Positions 35,701 through 44,653 are shown, counted from the stretch's first letter. The stretch is DNA of 64,000 nt from Flavobacteriales bacterium (GCA_008016945.1 SSGN01000099.1:1-64000); one strand, 5' to 3'. Translations and numbers: made by a program. Notes: generated from the sequence alone by a model not told the origin.

Positions 35701-36251
35701 TTCAGCTCCAGATTCAACGTGGAGTTAACGGCCAGGTCCTGATTGTTGCCGAAAAGCACACCCCGCGATATGCTTCCGCTCTTGTTCAACCCGTGGCCTC
35801 CGATCAGTTCGCTGTTCTGCTTGGGGGGCTCGTAGCGGAACGGGTCGCGACGATCGCCGGAAGAGGTGATCGACCGTTCCGGATCCTTGTTGAACTGGAC
35901 CCGACCAAAGGCGATGGGCATGGCGCGATAGCGAACCAGGACACTATCCACCGTGGGGCGCTCCTGCCAGTACAACACCCCGCGATAGGGGTCCAAGGTG
36001 TACGCCTGATGACCGACCGGTGTTCCGTTGGCGAACAGGTACAAGCTTCCCGGGACGATGCTCATGCTATCCACCACAAGGCTGTCCGCGGACACCGGGA
36101 TGTACCGAACCCTCAGGCTCGATGCCGGCTGACCTTGGGCCGCAACCGCCCCCCCCAAGGCCAGCATGCACCAGGCCATGCTCCGTGCAAGGGCCACAGG
36201 CAGGTGCCGAAGCCTGTGCGTGCTGGTCGGGCGGAGACAGGCGCTGTTCAT
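32721..36251 (-). CDS. Large predicted outer-membrane beta-barrel protein (SprA-like motif)
   Basis: An exported protein of about 1176 residues. ATG 36251 gives a basic N-terminus and a hydrophobic segment ending VAAQGQ. The segment SGSISRGVLFGNNQDLAVNS plus LASVTDNNIPIQAGGNTLEL resembles the conserved motif of SprA and of a family of unnamed Bacteroidota outer-membrane proteins. Alternating beta-strand patterns run to the C-terminus, which ends in aromatic residues (VRAFF) as barrels often do. It is half the length of SprA, so it is not the T9SS translocon itself. Function is unknown; an export or barrel role is inferred. Confidence 0.7.
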   Translation of the reverse strand: MNSACLRPTSTHRLRHLPVALARSMAWCMLALGGAVAAQGQPASSLRVRYIPVSADSLVVDSMSIVPGSLYLFANGTPVGHQAYTLDPYRGVLYWQERPTVDSVLVRYRAMPIAFGRVQFNKDPERSITSSGDRRDPFRYEPPKQNSELIGGHGLNKSGSISRGVLFGNNQDLAVNSTLNLELNGRLSDRIHVLASVTDNNIPIQAGGNTLELQDFDQVFIKLFEGDDQKGWALVAGDIVLQRPKSHFLTYLKKTKGLSFDTPLRYGENAQARVGVSVAISKGKFARNTIQGVEGVQGPYRLQGNEAGSIIIVLSGTERVFIDGQEMIRGQENDYVIDYNTAEVTFTAKRLITKDRRITVEFQYSDKNYARSLVRLGHTVQWPKNTLRFDLYSEQDHRNQPLQQQLSDTEREVLRLAGDDPLAAIVAGADSTGYANDQVLYLRTDSLGYAPVYVHSTHPDSALWRVTFTQTGPGTGDYVQQEFTPNGRVFRWVAPQVVDGVLRRMGDHAPVRVLVAPRAQRSLTIGLDHVPDANTRATVELAYSNEDRNTFSDVGDSDDQGYGLMARGEHAFGLSRSDSTLQLVVSAETEAVSRGFRYVERYRAVEFDRNWNILGLSLTGDQVLAATGLKLRRKGMGGVGYGAATFQVDDSYRGWKQELTSDLHVHRTDVVGTASWLTTTKGRHSDFLRHKALAQHRFKAVTVGYKDEHERNLFIAEPSGGLNTGSYQFHEWEAFIQSPDTFKNKWRIAGGQRWDRTTYDSALVESARATSYGFSLDLARNPRKRLATTFTYRRLDVPDSTLTTQRPENTYLARIDHDLTALKGAAVLDLFYELGSGLEQRREYIYIAVPTGQGLYIWNDYNANGIKELNEFELANFAYEADHLRVFVPSNEYVRTFSNQFSTSLDLRPAVLWAEATGFRHWLGKFSDLASLRIDRKTAATDMTDALDPFVDEAKDTDLTSYTSSIRNAFYYDRTSRKWSMDHALQRDQSRSLLVNGFESRSRRFDTFHVRWNTTRQWTVEIEAERGSVANGSDLLSGRTYKVDQEGLRPKITWQPNTSMRAIATFKLIEKKNRPEYGGERARIQDLGLEFRYNTAGKGSLFLTANHVAIRFDGVVNTPIGNELLAGLKPGTNITWSVGLQRNLSNNLQVDLTYNGRRSEGVPMVHVGGAQVRAFF

Positions 36252-36355
36252 GCGGGGTCCGAAAAGTACCCCAACTGGAACCCTCGTGGAGCCTATCACC
36301 AACGCAATGTTGATGCGGATAGTGCGGGGTCCGGAACCACGCTGCGGCACACGGA

Positions 36356-36363
36356 TACTTTTG
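36356..36363 (+). promoter_or_regulatory. -7 element TACTTTTG for the oligopeptide-binding lipoprotein
   Basis: TACTTTTG is a full TAnnTTTG match in the divergent gap, 21 bases before ATG 36385. No -33 TTG is seen at normal spacing. Confidence 0.5.
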
Positions 36364-36384
36364 ACCGTAGCTCCTCATTCCCTC

Positions 36385-38082
36385 ATGCGCTGCGCTCCAC
36401 TTCTTCTCATCGCCCTTCTTTGCGCCTGCTCGTCGCCAGAACCGGCCCGCGTGCGCCAGGCCGAAGGAGGAAAATACTACGGCGGGGTATTCAACATGAA
36501 CGAAAGTGGTGACCTGGGGAGTCTGTTCCCGCTGGGCCTCACCCGATCGGCCGAGCACCGTGTGGCCGCCCAGGTCTATGAAGGACTGGTGCGTTTCGAC
36601 CCGCAGGATCTGACCATCCAGCCTTCCCTGGCCGGATCGTGGTCCATTGACGAGACCCAGACGGTATACACCTTTCAGTTGCGGCCCGAGGTGCGCTTTC
36701 ACGACGACACCTGCTTCGCCAATGGCGTGGGGCGAACCCTAACGGCCTCCGATGTGGTGGAGAGCTTCACCGCTCTTTGCACCCATGATCCGATGAACCA
36801 GATGTTCTGGCTGTTCCAGGACAAGGTGCTTGGGGCCAATTCGCACTATGCCGCCACGCTGGCAGGAGAACCACCACCGGGAGTGAAGGGCTTGGAAGCG
36901 ATCGACCCGCTCACGGTGCGGATCACCTTGGTCTCACCCTACCCGAATTTCCTCCAGACCCTCGCACACCATGGCTGCTGGATCCATCCGAAAGAGCTGG
37001 TGCAACACTACGGGGACGCGGCGATGTGGCACCCGGTGGGTACCGGCCCATTCCAACTGAAACAATTCACGCGCGGAGAGGTGCTGGTACTGGAGCGCTT
37101 CCACCACTATTGGGGGCAAGATGAACACGGTAACCCATACCCCTTCCTCGATGCGATCCGGTGCACCTTTGAAAAGGACAAGCTGCGCGAGTTCGACGAG
37201 TTCACACGTGGGAACCTGAGCGCGATCACAGGGCTACCCCTGGAGCGGACCGGGGTGCTGGGCGATGCCACGAACTTTCAAGTCCAGACCACCTCGGCCC
37301 TGGACATCCAGTTCTACGGCTTCAATGCCCGGAAGCCACCCTTCAACGATGTTCGCGTACGCCGTGCGTTCTCCATGGCCATCGATCGGAAAAGCCTGGT
37401 GGACACCGTCCTGAGCGGCCTTGGGTTCCCCGCCCAACATGGTATCGTTCCGCCTGGCTTCGCGGACTATCCCTATGATTCCATACCGACCCTGGTCTAT
37501 GACCCGACACGCGCCAAACAGCTGCTCCTCGAGGCTGGATACCCGAATGGCACCGGACTTCCCGCCGTGTACCTACAGGTGAGCAGCGAAGGCTTTGGAT
37601 ACATCAAGGTGGCCGGAGCCGTGCAAGAGATGCTGGCACGGAACCTGGGAGTGCGGGTGGCCACCACCGTACTACCCACCGACCAGCATTTCGAACGCGT
37701 GGAATTCAGCAAGGCCCAGCTCTGGCGAGAAGGCTGGATCGTGGATCACCCGGACCCGGAGAACTTCCTTGCGCTCCTCTATGGCGCGAGCGTACCTGCG
37801 GATACTTCAGCACCATCCTACCTCAACAGCACCCGTTACAGCAACCAGGCATACGACAGGCTCTTCGCTCAGGCCCTGCGCACCTCGAACAGGTCAGAGC
37901 GGATGGCTTTCCTGGCGCGTGCGGAACGTCTGGCGATGGAAGACATGCCCGTGACTCCGCTGTACCACGAACGGTTGGTACGCCTCCTTCAACCATGGGT
38001 GCGCGACCTTCCTTTGAACGGCATGGACCATACTGACCTACGCGGGGTATGGTTCGATCCCGCACAACGCGGCGAACGATAG
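36385..38082 (+). CDS. Oligopeptide/nickel ABC-type substrate-binding lipoprotein (SBP family 5)
   Basis: A 565-residue lipoprotein: MRCAPLLLIALLCACSS has a lipobox. The body has SBP_bac_5 hallmarks: YEGLVRFDPQDLTIQPSLAG, ASDVVESF, HPVGTGPFQL and VRRAFSMAIDRKSLVDTVL. These proteins bind peptides or related solutes for an ABC importer, but no permease or ATPase gene is adjacent, so it acts with a remote transporter or is a stand-alone receptor. ATG 36385 is fixed by the lipoprotein signal. The dispersed element at 38083 begins right after the stop. Confidence 0.9.
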   Translation: MRCAPLLLIALLCACSSPEPARVRQAEGGKYYGGVFNMNESGDLGSLFPLGLTRSAEHRVAAQVYEGLVRFDPQDLTIQPSLAGSWSIDETQTVYTFQLRPEVRFHDDTCFANGVGRTLTASDVVESFTALCTHDPMNQMFWLFQDKVLGANSHYAATLAGEPPPGVKGLEAIDPLTVRITLVSPYPNFLQTLAHHGCWIHPKELVQHYGDAAMWHPVGTGPFQLKQFTRGEVLVLERFHHYWGQDEHGNPYPFLDAIRCTFEKDKLREFDEFTRGNLSAITGLPLERTGVLGDATNFQVQTTSALDIQFYGFNARKPPFNDVRVRRAFSMAIDRKSLVDTVLSGLGFPAQHGIVPPGFADYPYDSIPTLVYDPTRAKQLLLEAGYPNGTGLPAVYLQVSSEGFGYIKVAGAVQEMLARNLGVRVATTVLPTDQHFERVEFSKAQLWREGWIVDHPDPENFLALLYGASVPADTSAPSYLNSTRYSNQAYDRLFAQALRTSNRSERMAFLARAERLAMEDMPVTPLYHERLVRLLQPWVRDLPLNGMDHTDLRGVWFDPAQRGER

Positions 38083-38214
38083 AGCGCCTCTCCGCCGGCC
38101 CTCGGCAGCTCCGCTCCCTGCGATCCACGCCTTCGGCGTTACAACCGGACTCCCGTATCGGCCGGCGGAAAAAAGGCCGCACATCTTCGGCCGGTCGTAT
38201 TGTCCAAATGGTAT
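38083..38214. mobile_element. MITE-like dispersed element, left-truncated copy
   Basis: The core GCAGCTCCGCTCCCTGCG, then ATCCACGCCTTCGGCGTT (38105-38140), is the reverse complement of the 32575-32630 core. The right flank ends in AAATGGTAT (38206-38214), matching the terminal repeat of the complete copy. The left end is missing; the element starts at the upstream gene's stop codon. It lies in a convergent gap. Confidence 0.7.
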
Positions 38215-38329
38215 CAGAATCTGTTGGGGATCTCTTCGCAGGCCTCCTACGACCACGATCCCGCCTGGACCTCTCCCGGGAAAACGCTCCCGCAGGCACC
38301 GCCACGCGCACTAGGCATCGTCCGCGTGA

Positions 38330-39058
38330 TCAGGCATGTGCGGCCATGTGGGCGAGGACCATGCGCTTCGCCAACGGCATCAACGTTTCAATACAGGGGA
38401 GGTCCACATCCGTTCCCACGGCGAAGGTGGCCGGATTGGGCAGCTCGGGATACCGATCCACCAATGCCGCCTTCATGTGCTCGAAGGTGTTCGCGAGATC
38501 GAGGGTGCTGCTGTACACGAACCGGGTGTGCATGTTCCGGTGAGGCAGCTCGGGCTGCTGGTCGGTCACGGCCGGAACGGCGTATGCATACAGACGTGCC
38601 TCGCGCCCACGCCGCAGGAACAACCATCCCTCGGAAACATACAGAGGCAACACCCCGATGGGTGTGAAGCTCACTTGACGGAGCAATTCTTCCTGGAGTT
38701 GTAGACCCTGATCGAGCAACTGGCGCAAACTGGGTACGGCGAACTCGATCACCTCATCGATCACGCGCAATGGTTCATGTTCGGGGATCGGGGCACGAAG
38801 AAGTGCGCCGGTATTCGGATCCAAGCCGATAAGCGGTCGGCTCAAGGTGCGCACGAACGCCCGCTTCGTACGTTGAAGTTCGGTCAGGTCATCGGTCCGG
38901 GAACGCACATCAGCCAGGTAGGGATAGAGTTTGCGCTCCGAGAATCGTGACTTCACGCGCTGTACATAGCCCATAAGCATGTACTGCTTGAGCTCCAAGT
39001 CGATGGTGGGCGAATACGCCCAATCCATCGGCAATCCGGTGGCCCGAACATTCGTCAT
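38330..39058 (-). CDS. Conserved hypothetical protein
   Basis: A 242-residue soluble-looking protein that I cannot assign to a named family. It opens MTNVRATGLPMDWAYSPTID and has a charged helical N-terminal half and a beta-rich C-terminal half (GWLFLRRGREARLYAYAV). There is no signal peptide. A -7 element lies at 39081-39088 on the same strand. Codon use matches neighbouring genes and the frame is long, so it is likely real. Confidence 0.7.
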   Translation of the reverse strand: MTNVRATGLPMDWAYSPTIDLELKQYMLMGYVQRVKSRFSERKLYPYLADVRSRTDDLTELQRTKRAFVRTLSRPLIGLDPNTGALLRAPIPEHEPLRVIDEVIEFAVPSLRQLLDQGLQLQEELLRQVSFTPIGVLPLYVSEGWLFLRRGREARLYAYAVPAVTDQQPELPHRNMHTRFVYSSTLDLANTFEHMKAALVDRYPELPNPATFAVGTDVDLPCIETLMPLAKRMVLAHMAAHA

Positions 39059-39080
39059 CCAATGGTTGCAACGGCTTGTT

Positions 39081-39088
39081 CAAAAGTA
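39081..39088 (-). promoter_or_regulatory. -7 element TACTTTTG for the hypothetical gene
   Basis: The minus-strand reading is TACTTTTG, a full consensus match ending 22 bases before ATG 39058. Confidence 0.5.
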
Positions 39089-39157
39089 ATGTTGCCTTCC
39101 GTGGAACAGCGGAGGTGACGGGTTGGAACTTTGCGGTCACAAGAAAAATCCAAGCCC

Positions 39158-40111
39158 ATGCTGCGCAAGCCCTTCCAGGCCGTGGTGCCCGCCCTGCTCT
39201 CCCTGCTTATCGTAGCCTGTGTGCCCGCACGCAAGTACGAAGAGATGGAACAACGCGCCAAGGCGTTGCAACAGGAGACCGAAGTCGCCAACCAACGGGC
39301 CCTCGCCGCACAGACCGCCATGGACGATCAAGGGGTCCGGCTCGCCGACCTCACCAAACGCGTCGGGGAACTGGAACGCGATACCACCGTGCTGGGCACC
39401 TCCTTGCGGAAGATGACCGTTCAGTACGACAAGATCAACAAGCTCAACGACGAGCTGTTGAACAAGTACAATGCCCTGCTGGCGGGGAACAGCAGCGAGA
39501 ACCGGAAACTCCTCTCCGACCTGGAGGCCATGCGCCTGGACCTGCAGAACAAGGAGGACAGTGTGAACGCCCTGGCCAAACGCATGAGCGAGAAACAAGC
39601 CGCACTGACCGCCCTGCAGGCCGAGATCGACGCGAAGGATGCCGCGATGAAAGACCTCAAGGGGCGCGTGAGCCAAGCGCTTTCCGGCTTCGAGGGCAAG
39701 GGCCTCACCGTGGAACAGCGCAACGGGCGCATCTACGTGAGCATGGACAACAAACTGCTCTTCCCCAGTGGTAGCGCAGCGGTGGATGCCAAAGGCCGCG
39801 AGGCGATCAGCAAACTCGCCAAGGCCATCGAGAACGAGAAGGACCTCAGCATCCTGGTCGAAGGCCATACCGACACGGACAAGATCACGGGCGGCAGCAC
39901 ATACAAGGACAACTGGGACCTCAGTGTGGCACGGGCCACCAGCGTCGTGCGGATCATGCAGGAATCCAGCCGGATCGACCCCGTTCGGATCACCGCAGCG
40001 GGCCGTGGCGAATACGTACCGGTCGACCCCAACGACAAGGCGAAGAACCGCAGGATCGACGTGGTGCTGATCCCCGACCTGAAGGAGCTGTACAATTTGG
40101 TGAAGGAGTGA
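39158..40111 (+). CDS. OmpA-family peptidoglycan-binding lipoprotein
   Basis: A 317-residue lipoprotein. MLRKPFQAVVPALLSLLIVAC is followed by a long coiled coil (about residues 25-190) and a C-terminal OmpA domain with LFPSGSAAVDAKGREAISKL, VEGHTDTD, NWDLSVARATSVVRIM and NDKAKNRRIDVVL. It probably tethers the outer membrane to peptidoglycan. ATG 39158 is chosen for the lipobox over the upstream ATG 39131. A dispersed element lies downstream. Confidence 0.92.
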   Translation: MLRKPFQAVVPALLSLLIVACVPARKYEEMEQRAKALQQETEVANQRALAAQTAMDDQGVRLADLTKRVGELERDTTVLGTSLRKMTVQYDKINKLNDELLNKYNALLAGNSSENRKLLSDLEAMRLDLQNKEDSVNALAKRMSEKQAALTALQAEIDAKDAAMKDLKGRVSQALSGFEGKGLTVEQRNGRIYVSMDNKLLFPSGSAAVDAKGREAISKLAKAIENEKDLSILVEGHTDTDKITGGSTYKDNWDLSVARATSVVRIMQESSRIDPVRITAAGRGEYVPVDPNDKAKNRRIDVVLIPDLKELYNLVKE

Positions 40112-40253
40112 TCCCCGATAGAGGGCTTCTGGCGGATCCAACCCAAGAACCCATCCACTGGGGTGATCATGTTCGTTGGTTGAAATGGTCGATCGCGCCA
40201 TCGCCGATCGACCCGGGAACCCCACCGAACAGACTTGTGTCGTTCGAACATCC

Positions 40254-40438
40254 GATACCAGCCGATCGGCTTGCTCTTCTTCCCCATACCTTCTCCGAGA
40301 GACCTATTCCAAAGGCCCGGCCCGCAGTAGCTGCGCTCCCTGCGGTCCACACCTTCGGCCTTGCAAGAGGCACCTGGTATCACCTGTGGAAGAACGACCG
40401 GACATCGTCGGCCGCTTACTGAATGTCCGATCGGTACT
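40254..40438. mobile_element. MITE-like dispersed element, divergent copy
   Basis: The core GCAGTAGCTGCGCTCCCTGC plus GGTCCACACCTTCGGCC (40324-40360) matches the copies at 38105 and, inverted, 32575. The left flank (GCCGATCGGCTTGCTCTTC) aligns with the complete copy; the right flank (GACCGGACATCGTCGGCC) aligns with the 38-kb copy. The ends have decayed. It fills the convergent gap after the OmpA gene and reaches the stop codon of the next gene (40437-40439). Bases 40112-40253 show nothing else identifiable. Confidence 0.65.
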
Positions 40439-40853
40439 ATGAAGCCGAGGGCTCGGGTATCCCCACCGCCAACCACTTCCGGGCATCCTCCTCGGTGAGG
40501 AATACTCCCGTAGGGTGCGGGCGTGGATGGTACCGAAAGTAGATGTCGAAGATCCGTTGATTGAACGCGCTCCGGGCCGCCAATGCCAAGCGCCTGGCCC
40601 CATGACAGCCGCCATGCTCCGCATGATGATCCACGTTCAATACGCCCAGCTCGAAATCCAGCTCCACCGGGAAAACAGCCAACACATCCATGTGGCGCCC
40701 CGCGATCAGCTCCCGCTTGGCGTGGACCACTTCCGCCATCCGCTCCACATCCAACTTCACATCCGGCTTGAAACGCAGCTCAACCAACGCCTCGGAAACC
40801 AGCTCCAAGGTGGCTGAGCGCGTCTCGATCATTCGAGGATGCTCCTTCTGCAT
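40437..40853 (-). CDS. STAS/SEC14-like small protein (DUF7793-like)
   Basis: A 138-residue protein resembling the DUF7793/STAS-like proteins of Bacteroidota (LVSEALVELRFKPDVKLDVE early, FDIYFRYHPRPHPTGVFL later). The fold is predicted alpha/beta; the function is not known. ATG 40853 is preferred over ATG 40832 because a -7 element ends four bases upstream of it. Confidence 0.75.
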   Translation of the reverse strand: MQKEHPRMIETRSATLELVSEALVELRFKPDVKLDVERMAEVVHAKRELIAGRHMDVLAVFPVELDFELGVLNVDHHAEHGGCHGARRLALAARSAFNQRIFDIYFRYHPRPHPTGVFLTEEDARKWLAVGIPEPSAS

Positions 40854-40857
40854 GGCG

Positions 40858-40865
40858 CAAAACTA
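40858..40865 (-). promoter_or_regulatory. -7 element TAGTTTTG, four bases before the start codon
   Basis: On the minus strand TAGTTTTG fully matches TAnnTTTG and is separated from ATG 40853 by CGCC. This predicts a leaderless mRNA and decides the start. Confidence 0.6.
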
Positions 40866-40961
40866 CCTTGGTATGCGTGCATACCATCCGCATCGGGCCA
40901 CCAGGTCCGGTCGGATGTTTGGAAGGCTACGACGGACGGTGATGTGCCCTACATTGTCCCC

Positions 40962-42077
40962 ATGCTGCATCGGATCCTTGTACCCCTGGCCGCCTGCCTC
41001 CTGCTCCAGGGCTGCACCATAGGCCGGTTCTTCTGGTACAACTTCGCCGACACCCGCGATCACGAGAAGTTCCCCTCGCGGCCATTGGTACCGGCGGCAC
41101 AGCCTTTCCACTACCCCATGGCCGAGGTCGAACGTGGGCCCAGGACCATCTCCATGAAGGGGAAGGAAGTCCCGTTCGACGCATTCCTCGAAGACCACGC
41201 CACGGTGGCCTTCCTCATCATCCATCGCGATACCATCCGTTACGAGCGGTACTTCAAAGGGTATGATCCCGCCCGGATCCACACCTCGTTCTCCATGGCG
41301 AAGAGCGTCATGAGCATGTTGATCGGTACGGCCATCGCCGATGGGTTGATCACGGACGTGCAACAGCCCGTTACCGACTTCGTACCTGAGCTGAAGAAGA
41401 ACGGTTTCGACGCGGTGACCCTGGAGCACGTGCTGCAGATGACCAGCGGCCTCGACTTCAACGAGAGCTATGTGAACCCCCTGGGCTCGGCCGCACGCTT
41501 CTATTATGGTCGGCGCTTGTACCGGTACATGGAACGCATGCGCCTGAAGCACGCACCGGGGGAACGCTTCACGTATGTGAGCGGCAACAGCCAACTGCTG
41601 GGCCTCATCCTGGAGCGGGCGTTGCGCGCGAAGGGGGATCAGCGCACCATCACGCAATACGTGCAGGACCGCCTCTGGTCGCCCCTGGGCATGGAATACC
41701 CGGCGTCCTGGAGCATCGACCGGAAGGAGGGCGGGATCGAGAAGACCTTCTGCTGTTTGAACGCTCCAGCCAGGGACTTCGCCAAGCTCGGATCGCTATA
41801 CCTGCACAAGGGCGCTTGGCGCGGAGAACAACTGGTACCCGAAACCTGGGTGGAACGCAGCACCATGGTGGACACGACGAATGGCAGTGCGGCCCACTAC
41901 CAATACCAATGGTGGCTGCCCTCCGATCAAGGCGACTTCATGGCACAGGGCATCCTGGGGCAGTACATCTACGTTGATCCAGCCCGGGAGGTAGTGATCG
42001 TGCGGCTGGGCAGGAAGCCTGGCGGGGTACCCTGGTCGGGGGTCTTCCGCGGTCTGTGCAAGATCTACGCACCATGA
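40962..42077 (+). CDS. Serine hydrolase, class C beta-lactamase-like lipoprotein
   Basis: A 371-residue lipoprotein (MLHRILVPLAACLLLQGC). It has the SxxK motif Ser111-Met-Ala-Lys114 (TSFSMAKSV) and Tyr205 in TYVSGNSQLLG, the layout of the 6-aminohexanoate-dimer hydrolase/esterase branch of class C beta-lactamase-like enzymes. The substrate is unknown. ATG 40962 is supported by the lipobox and by TACATTGT four bases upstream, a partial -7 match. The stop overlaps the next start as ATGA. Confidence 0.88.
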   Translation: MLHRILVPLAACLLLQGCTIGRFFWYNFADTRDHEKFPSRPLVPAAQPFHYPMAEVERGPRTISMKGKEVPFDAFLEDHATVAFLIIHRDTIRYERYFKGYDPARIHTSFSMAKSVMSMLIGTAIADGLITDVQQPVTDFVPELKKNGFDAVTLEHVLQMTSGLDFNESYVNPLGSAARFYYGRRLYRYMERMRLKHAPGERFTYVSGNSQLLGLILERALRAKGDQRTITQYVQDRLWSPLGMEYPASWSIDRKEGGIEKTFCCLNAPARDFAKLGSLYLHKGAWRGEQLVPETWVERSTMVDTTNGSAAHYQYQWWLPSDQGDFMAQGILGQYIYVDPAREVVIVRLGRKPGGVPWSGVFRGLCKIYAP

Positions 42078-43264
42078 ACCCTGTACGCCCCAAGGTGGCC
42101 ATCATCGGTGCAGGTCCCGCTGGCCTCCTCGCCGCCCATCACTTGGCCGATACCTGCGAGGTCCACCTCTACGAGCAAGGTCGCAACCCTGGCCGTAAGT
42201 TCCTCGTCGCGGGCGATGGTGGCTTGAACATCACCAACGGCGCGGTCGGTGAAACGATGTACGCCCACTACGCACCGATCGATCGTATGCGGCCGATCCT
42301 GGAGGCCTACGGTCCGGAAGAGCTACGCACCTGGCTGGCGTCCATCGGTGTGCCCACTTTCGTGGGGACCAGCGGGCGTGTATTCCCCCAACGTGGGATC
42401 AAGCCGGCCGAGGTGTTGAAGGCCATCGTGGACCACGTGAAGGCGAAGAACGTGACCTTCCACACCGAGCACCGCTTCGTGGGATTCTCCGGAACAGCGC
42501 GCCCATTGATCACGAGCGGTGAACGAACCTACCCCGTGGATGCCACCGCCTACCTCTTCGCCTTGGGTGGCGCCTCTTGGGCAAAGACCGGATCCACGGG
42601 CGAATGGACCGAAGCTTTCGAACGGATCGGCGTACGAACGACACCCTTCCAAGCGAGCAACTGCGGAGTGGTGGTGGAGATGCCGGGGCAACTACAGCCG
42701 CATTCCGGAAAACCGCTGAAGAACATCGCCGTGCGGTGCGGGGAGAAGACCGTGCGCGGCGAGCTCACCATCACCGAACACGGGTTCGAAGGCAACGCGA
42801 TCTATCCGCTGATCCCCGAGGTCCGTGCACAGTTGCACACGCATGGTATGGCCGAGCTCTTCATCGACCTGAAACCCGATCTGACGACCGCGCGGATCCA
42901 AGAGAAGTTGCGTGATGCGGCATGGAGGGAGCGCGCCGCCGCACTGCGTATGGACCGACCCGCCTGGGCCGTGCTCAAGGCCTTCACCCCGGCACAGCGC
43001 TTCTTGGATAGTGGCACCATGGCCCAGGATGTGAAGCAGGTACGCATCCCCATTCGTGGGCTCCGCCCGATCGACGAAGCGATCAGCACGGTGGGAGGCA
43101 TCGCCATGGACCAGGTGAACGAGGACCTCGCGCTGAAGCGACATCCTCACCTCTTCGTAGCCGGGGAAATGCTGGACTGGGACGCGCCCACCGGTGGCTT
43201 CCTGCTCCAAGGTGCGTTCAGCACCGGCCGATGGGCCGCAGAGGGGATCCTCCGCCAGGTGTGA
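42074..43264 (+). CDS. HI0933/BaiN-like flavoprotein (TIGR03862 type)
   Basis: A 396-residue FAD-dependent oxidoreductase-like protein. The dinucleotide motif GAGPAGLLAAHHLA lies at about residue 12, GRKFLVAGDGGLNITNG follows, and the C-terminal AGEMLDWDAPTGGFLLQGAF is the family signature. The substrate is unknown. ATG 42074 overlaps the previous stop by four bases. It ends one base before the convergent radA stop. Confidence 0.88.
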   Translation: MNPVRPKVAIIGAGPAGLLAAHHLADTCEVHLYEQGRNPGRKFLVAGDGGLNITNGAVGETMYAHYAPIDRMRPILEAYGPEELRTWLASIGVPTFVGTSGRVFPQRGIKPAEVLKAIVDHVKAKNVTFHTEHRFVGFSGTARPLITSGERTYPVDATAYLFALGGASWAKTGSTGEWTEAFERIGVRTTPFQASNCGVVVEMPGQLQPHSGKPLKNIAVRCGEKTVRGELTITEHGFEGNAIYPLIPEVRAQLHTHGMAELFIDLKPDLTTARIQEKLRDAAWRERAAALRMDRPAWAVLKAFTPAQRFLDSGTMAQDVKQVRIPIRGLRPIDEAISTVGGIAMDQVNEDLALKRHPHLFVAGEMLDWDAPTGGFLLQGAFSTGRWAAEGILRQV

Positions 43265-44653
43265 TCAACCGAAGAGGTGGCCGAGCACCTCGCTCACCTG
43301 GCCCACCTGGACCACTTCGATCCCTTTCGCCGGGGCGATGCCCTTGGTGCCCTTCGGTACGAAGATGCGCGCGAAACCCAGCTTGGCCGCTTCCGCGATC
43401 CTTTGTTCGGTGCGGGTCACGGGGCGGATCTCGCCGGTCAACCCCACCTCACCGGCGAAGCACACGTCCATCGGTACTGCGATGTCGGCGTTGCTGCTGA
43501 GCACGGCGCACACCACGGCCAGATCGATCGCAGGCTCTTCCACACGGAAGCCCCCCGCCAGGTTGAGGAACACGTCCTTCTGCCCCAGCCGGAACCCGCA
43601 GCGTTTCTCCATCACCGCCAGCAGCATGTTCAAACGGCGCAGGTCGAAACCGGTGGAACTGCGTTGCGGCGTGCCGTACACCGCACTGCTCACCAGGGCC
43701 TGCACCTCGATCAGCAAGGGGCGCATACCCTCCATGGTGGCCGCCACCACCACGCCGCTGGGTCGCTCTTCGCGCCGCCCCAACAGCACTTGGCTGGGAT
43801 CCTCCACCTCGGCCAGCCCACTGCCCTGCATCTCATAGATGCCCAATTCGTTGGTGCTTCCGAAACGGTTCTTCAAGGGCCGCAACAGGCGATAGGCATG
43901 GTCCCTATCCCCCTCGAACTGCAAGACACAATCCACCATGTGCTCCAACACCTTCGGTCCGGCGATGAAGCCATCCTTGGTGATGTGGCCGATCAGTACC
44001 ATCGGCACTCCCGTGGTCTTCGCGAATCGCATCAGTTCTGCCGTGCACTCCCGAACCTGTCCGACACTTCCGGGGCTGGCATCGAGCACCGCGGTATGCA
44101 GGGTCTGCACACTGTCGATCACCACCAGGCCGGGTTTCAGCGCGTCGATATGCTTGAAGATGTTCTGCGTGTTGGTCTCGGTGAGCACGTAGCAGCCGTG
44201 CTCGGCGTTCGCCATGCCCAGCTTGCGCGTCCCCTCCAGCCGTTCGGCCCGCATCTTCACCTGGTGCTCACTCTCCTCGCCGCTCACGTACAGGGTCTTC
44301 AGGTGCGGATTCCGCAGGGCCGTCTGGAGCAGCAGGGTGCTTTTCCCGATCCCCGGTTCGCCGCCCAACAAGGTGATGCTTCCCGGTACGAGGCCCCCAC
44401 CCAGGACCCGCGCCAGCTCACGGTCGTTCAGGATGATCCGCGGTCCGTCCTGTGCCGGGATCGCCTCGATGGCCACCGGCACGGGGTTTCGGCTCTTTGC
44501 GCTCGCCGCCGTGCCGCGCTTCTCCTCCACCCGATCCACCACCTCTTCCACCAAGGTGTTCCATTCCTTGCACTGGTTGCATTGACCCAGCCACTGCGGG
44601 TGACTGCTGCCACAGCTCTGGCAAACGAACCTTGAACGCAGCTTAGCTGCCAT
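43265..44653 (-). CDS. radA: DNA repair protein RadA
   Basis: A 462-residue DNA-branch-migration ATPase. The N-terminal zinc finger is Cys11, 14, 25 and 28 ([18 protein letters not shown]). Walker A GEPGIGKS is at 98-105, the RadA-specific KNRFGS motif at about 255, and a Lon-like C-terminal domain follows. ATG 44653 is chosen because [14 protein letters not shown] is the standard N-terminus. It overlaps the end of rfaE2 by 11 bases, as last gene of a minus-strand cluster. Confidence 0.96.
   Translation of the reverse strand: MAAKLRSRFVCQSCGSSHPQWLGQCNQCKEWNTLVEEVVDRVEEKRGTAASAKSRNPVPVAIEAIPAQDGPRIILNDRELARVLGGGLVPGSITLLGGEPGIGKSTLLLQTALRNPHLKTLYVSGEESEHQVKMRAERLEGTRKLGMANAEHGCYVLTETNTQNIFKHIDALKPGLVVIDSVQTLHTAVLDASPGSVGQVRECTAELMRFAKTTGVPMVLIGHITKDGFIAGPKVLEHMVDCVLQFEGDRDHAYRLLRPLKNRFGSTNELGIYEMQGSGLAEVEDPSQVLLGRREERPSGVVVAATMEGMRPLLIEVQALVSSAVYGTPQRSSTGFDLRRLNMLLAVMEKRCGFRLGQKDVFLNLAGGFRVEEPAIDLAVVCAVLSSNADIAVPMDVCFAGEVGLTGEIRPVTRTEQRIAEAAKLGFARIFVPKGTKGIAPAKGIEVVQVGQVSEVLGHLFG

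Noticed and set aside
32721..36251. Annotation as SprA itself
   Set aside because: SprA is about twice as long; only a limited motif region is shared.
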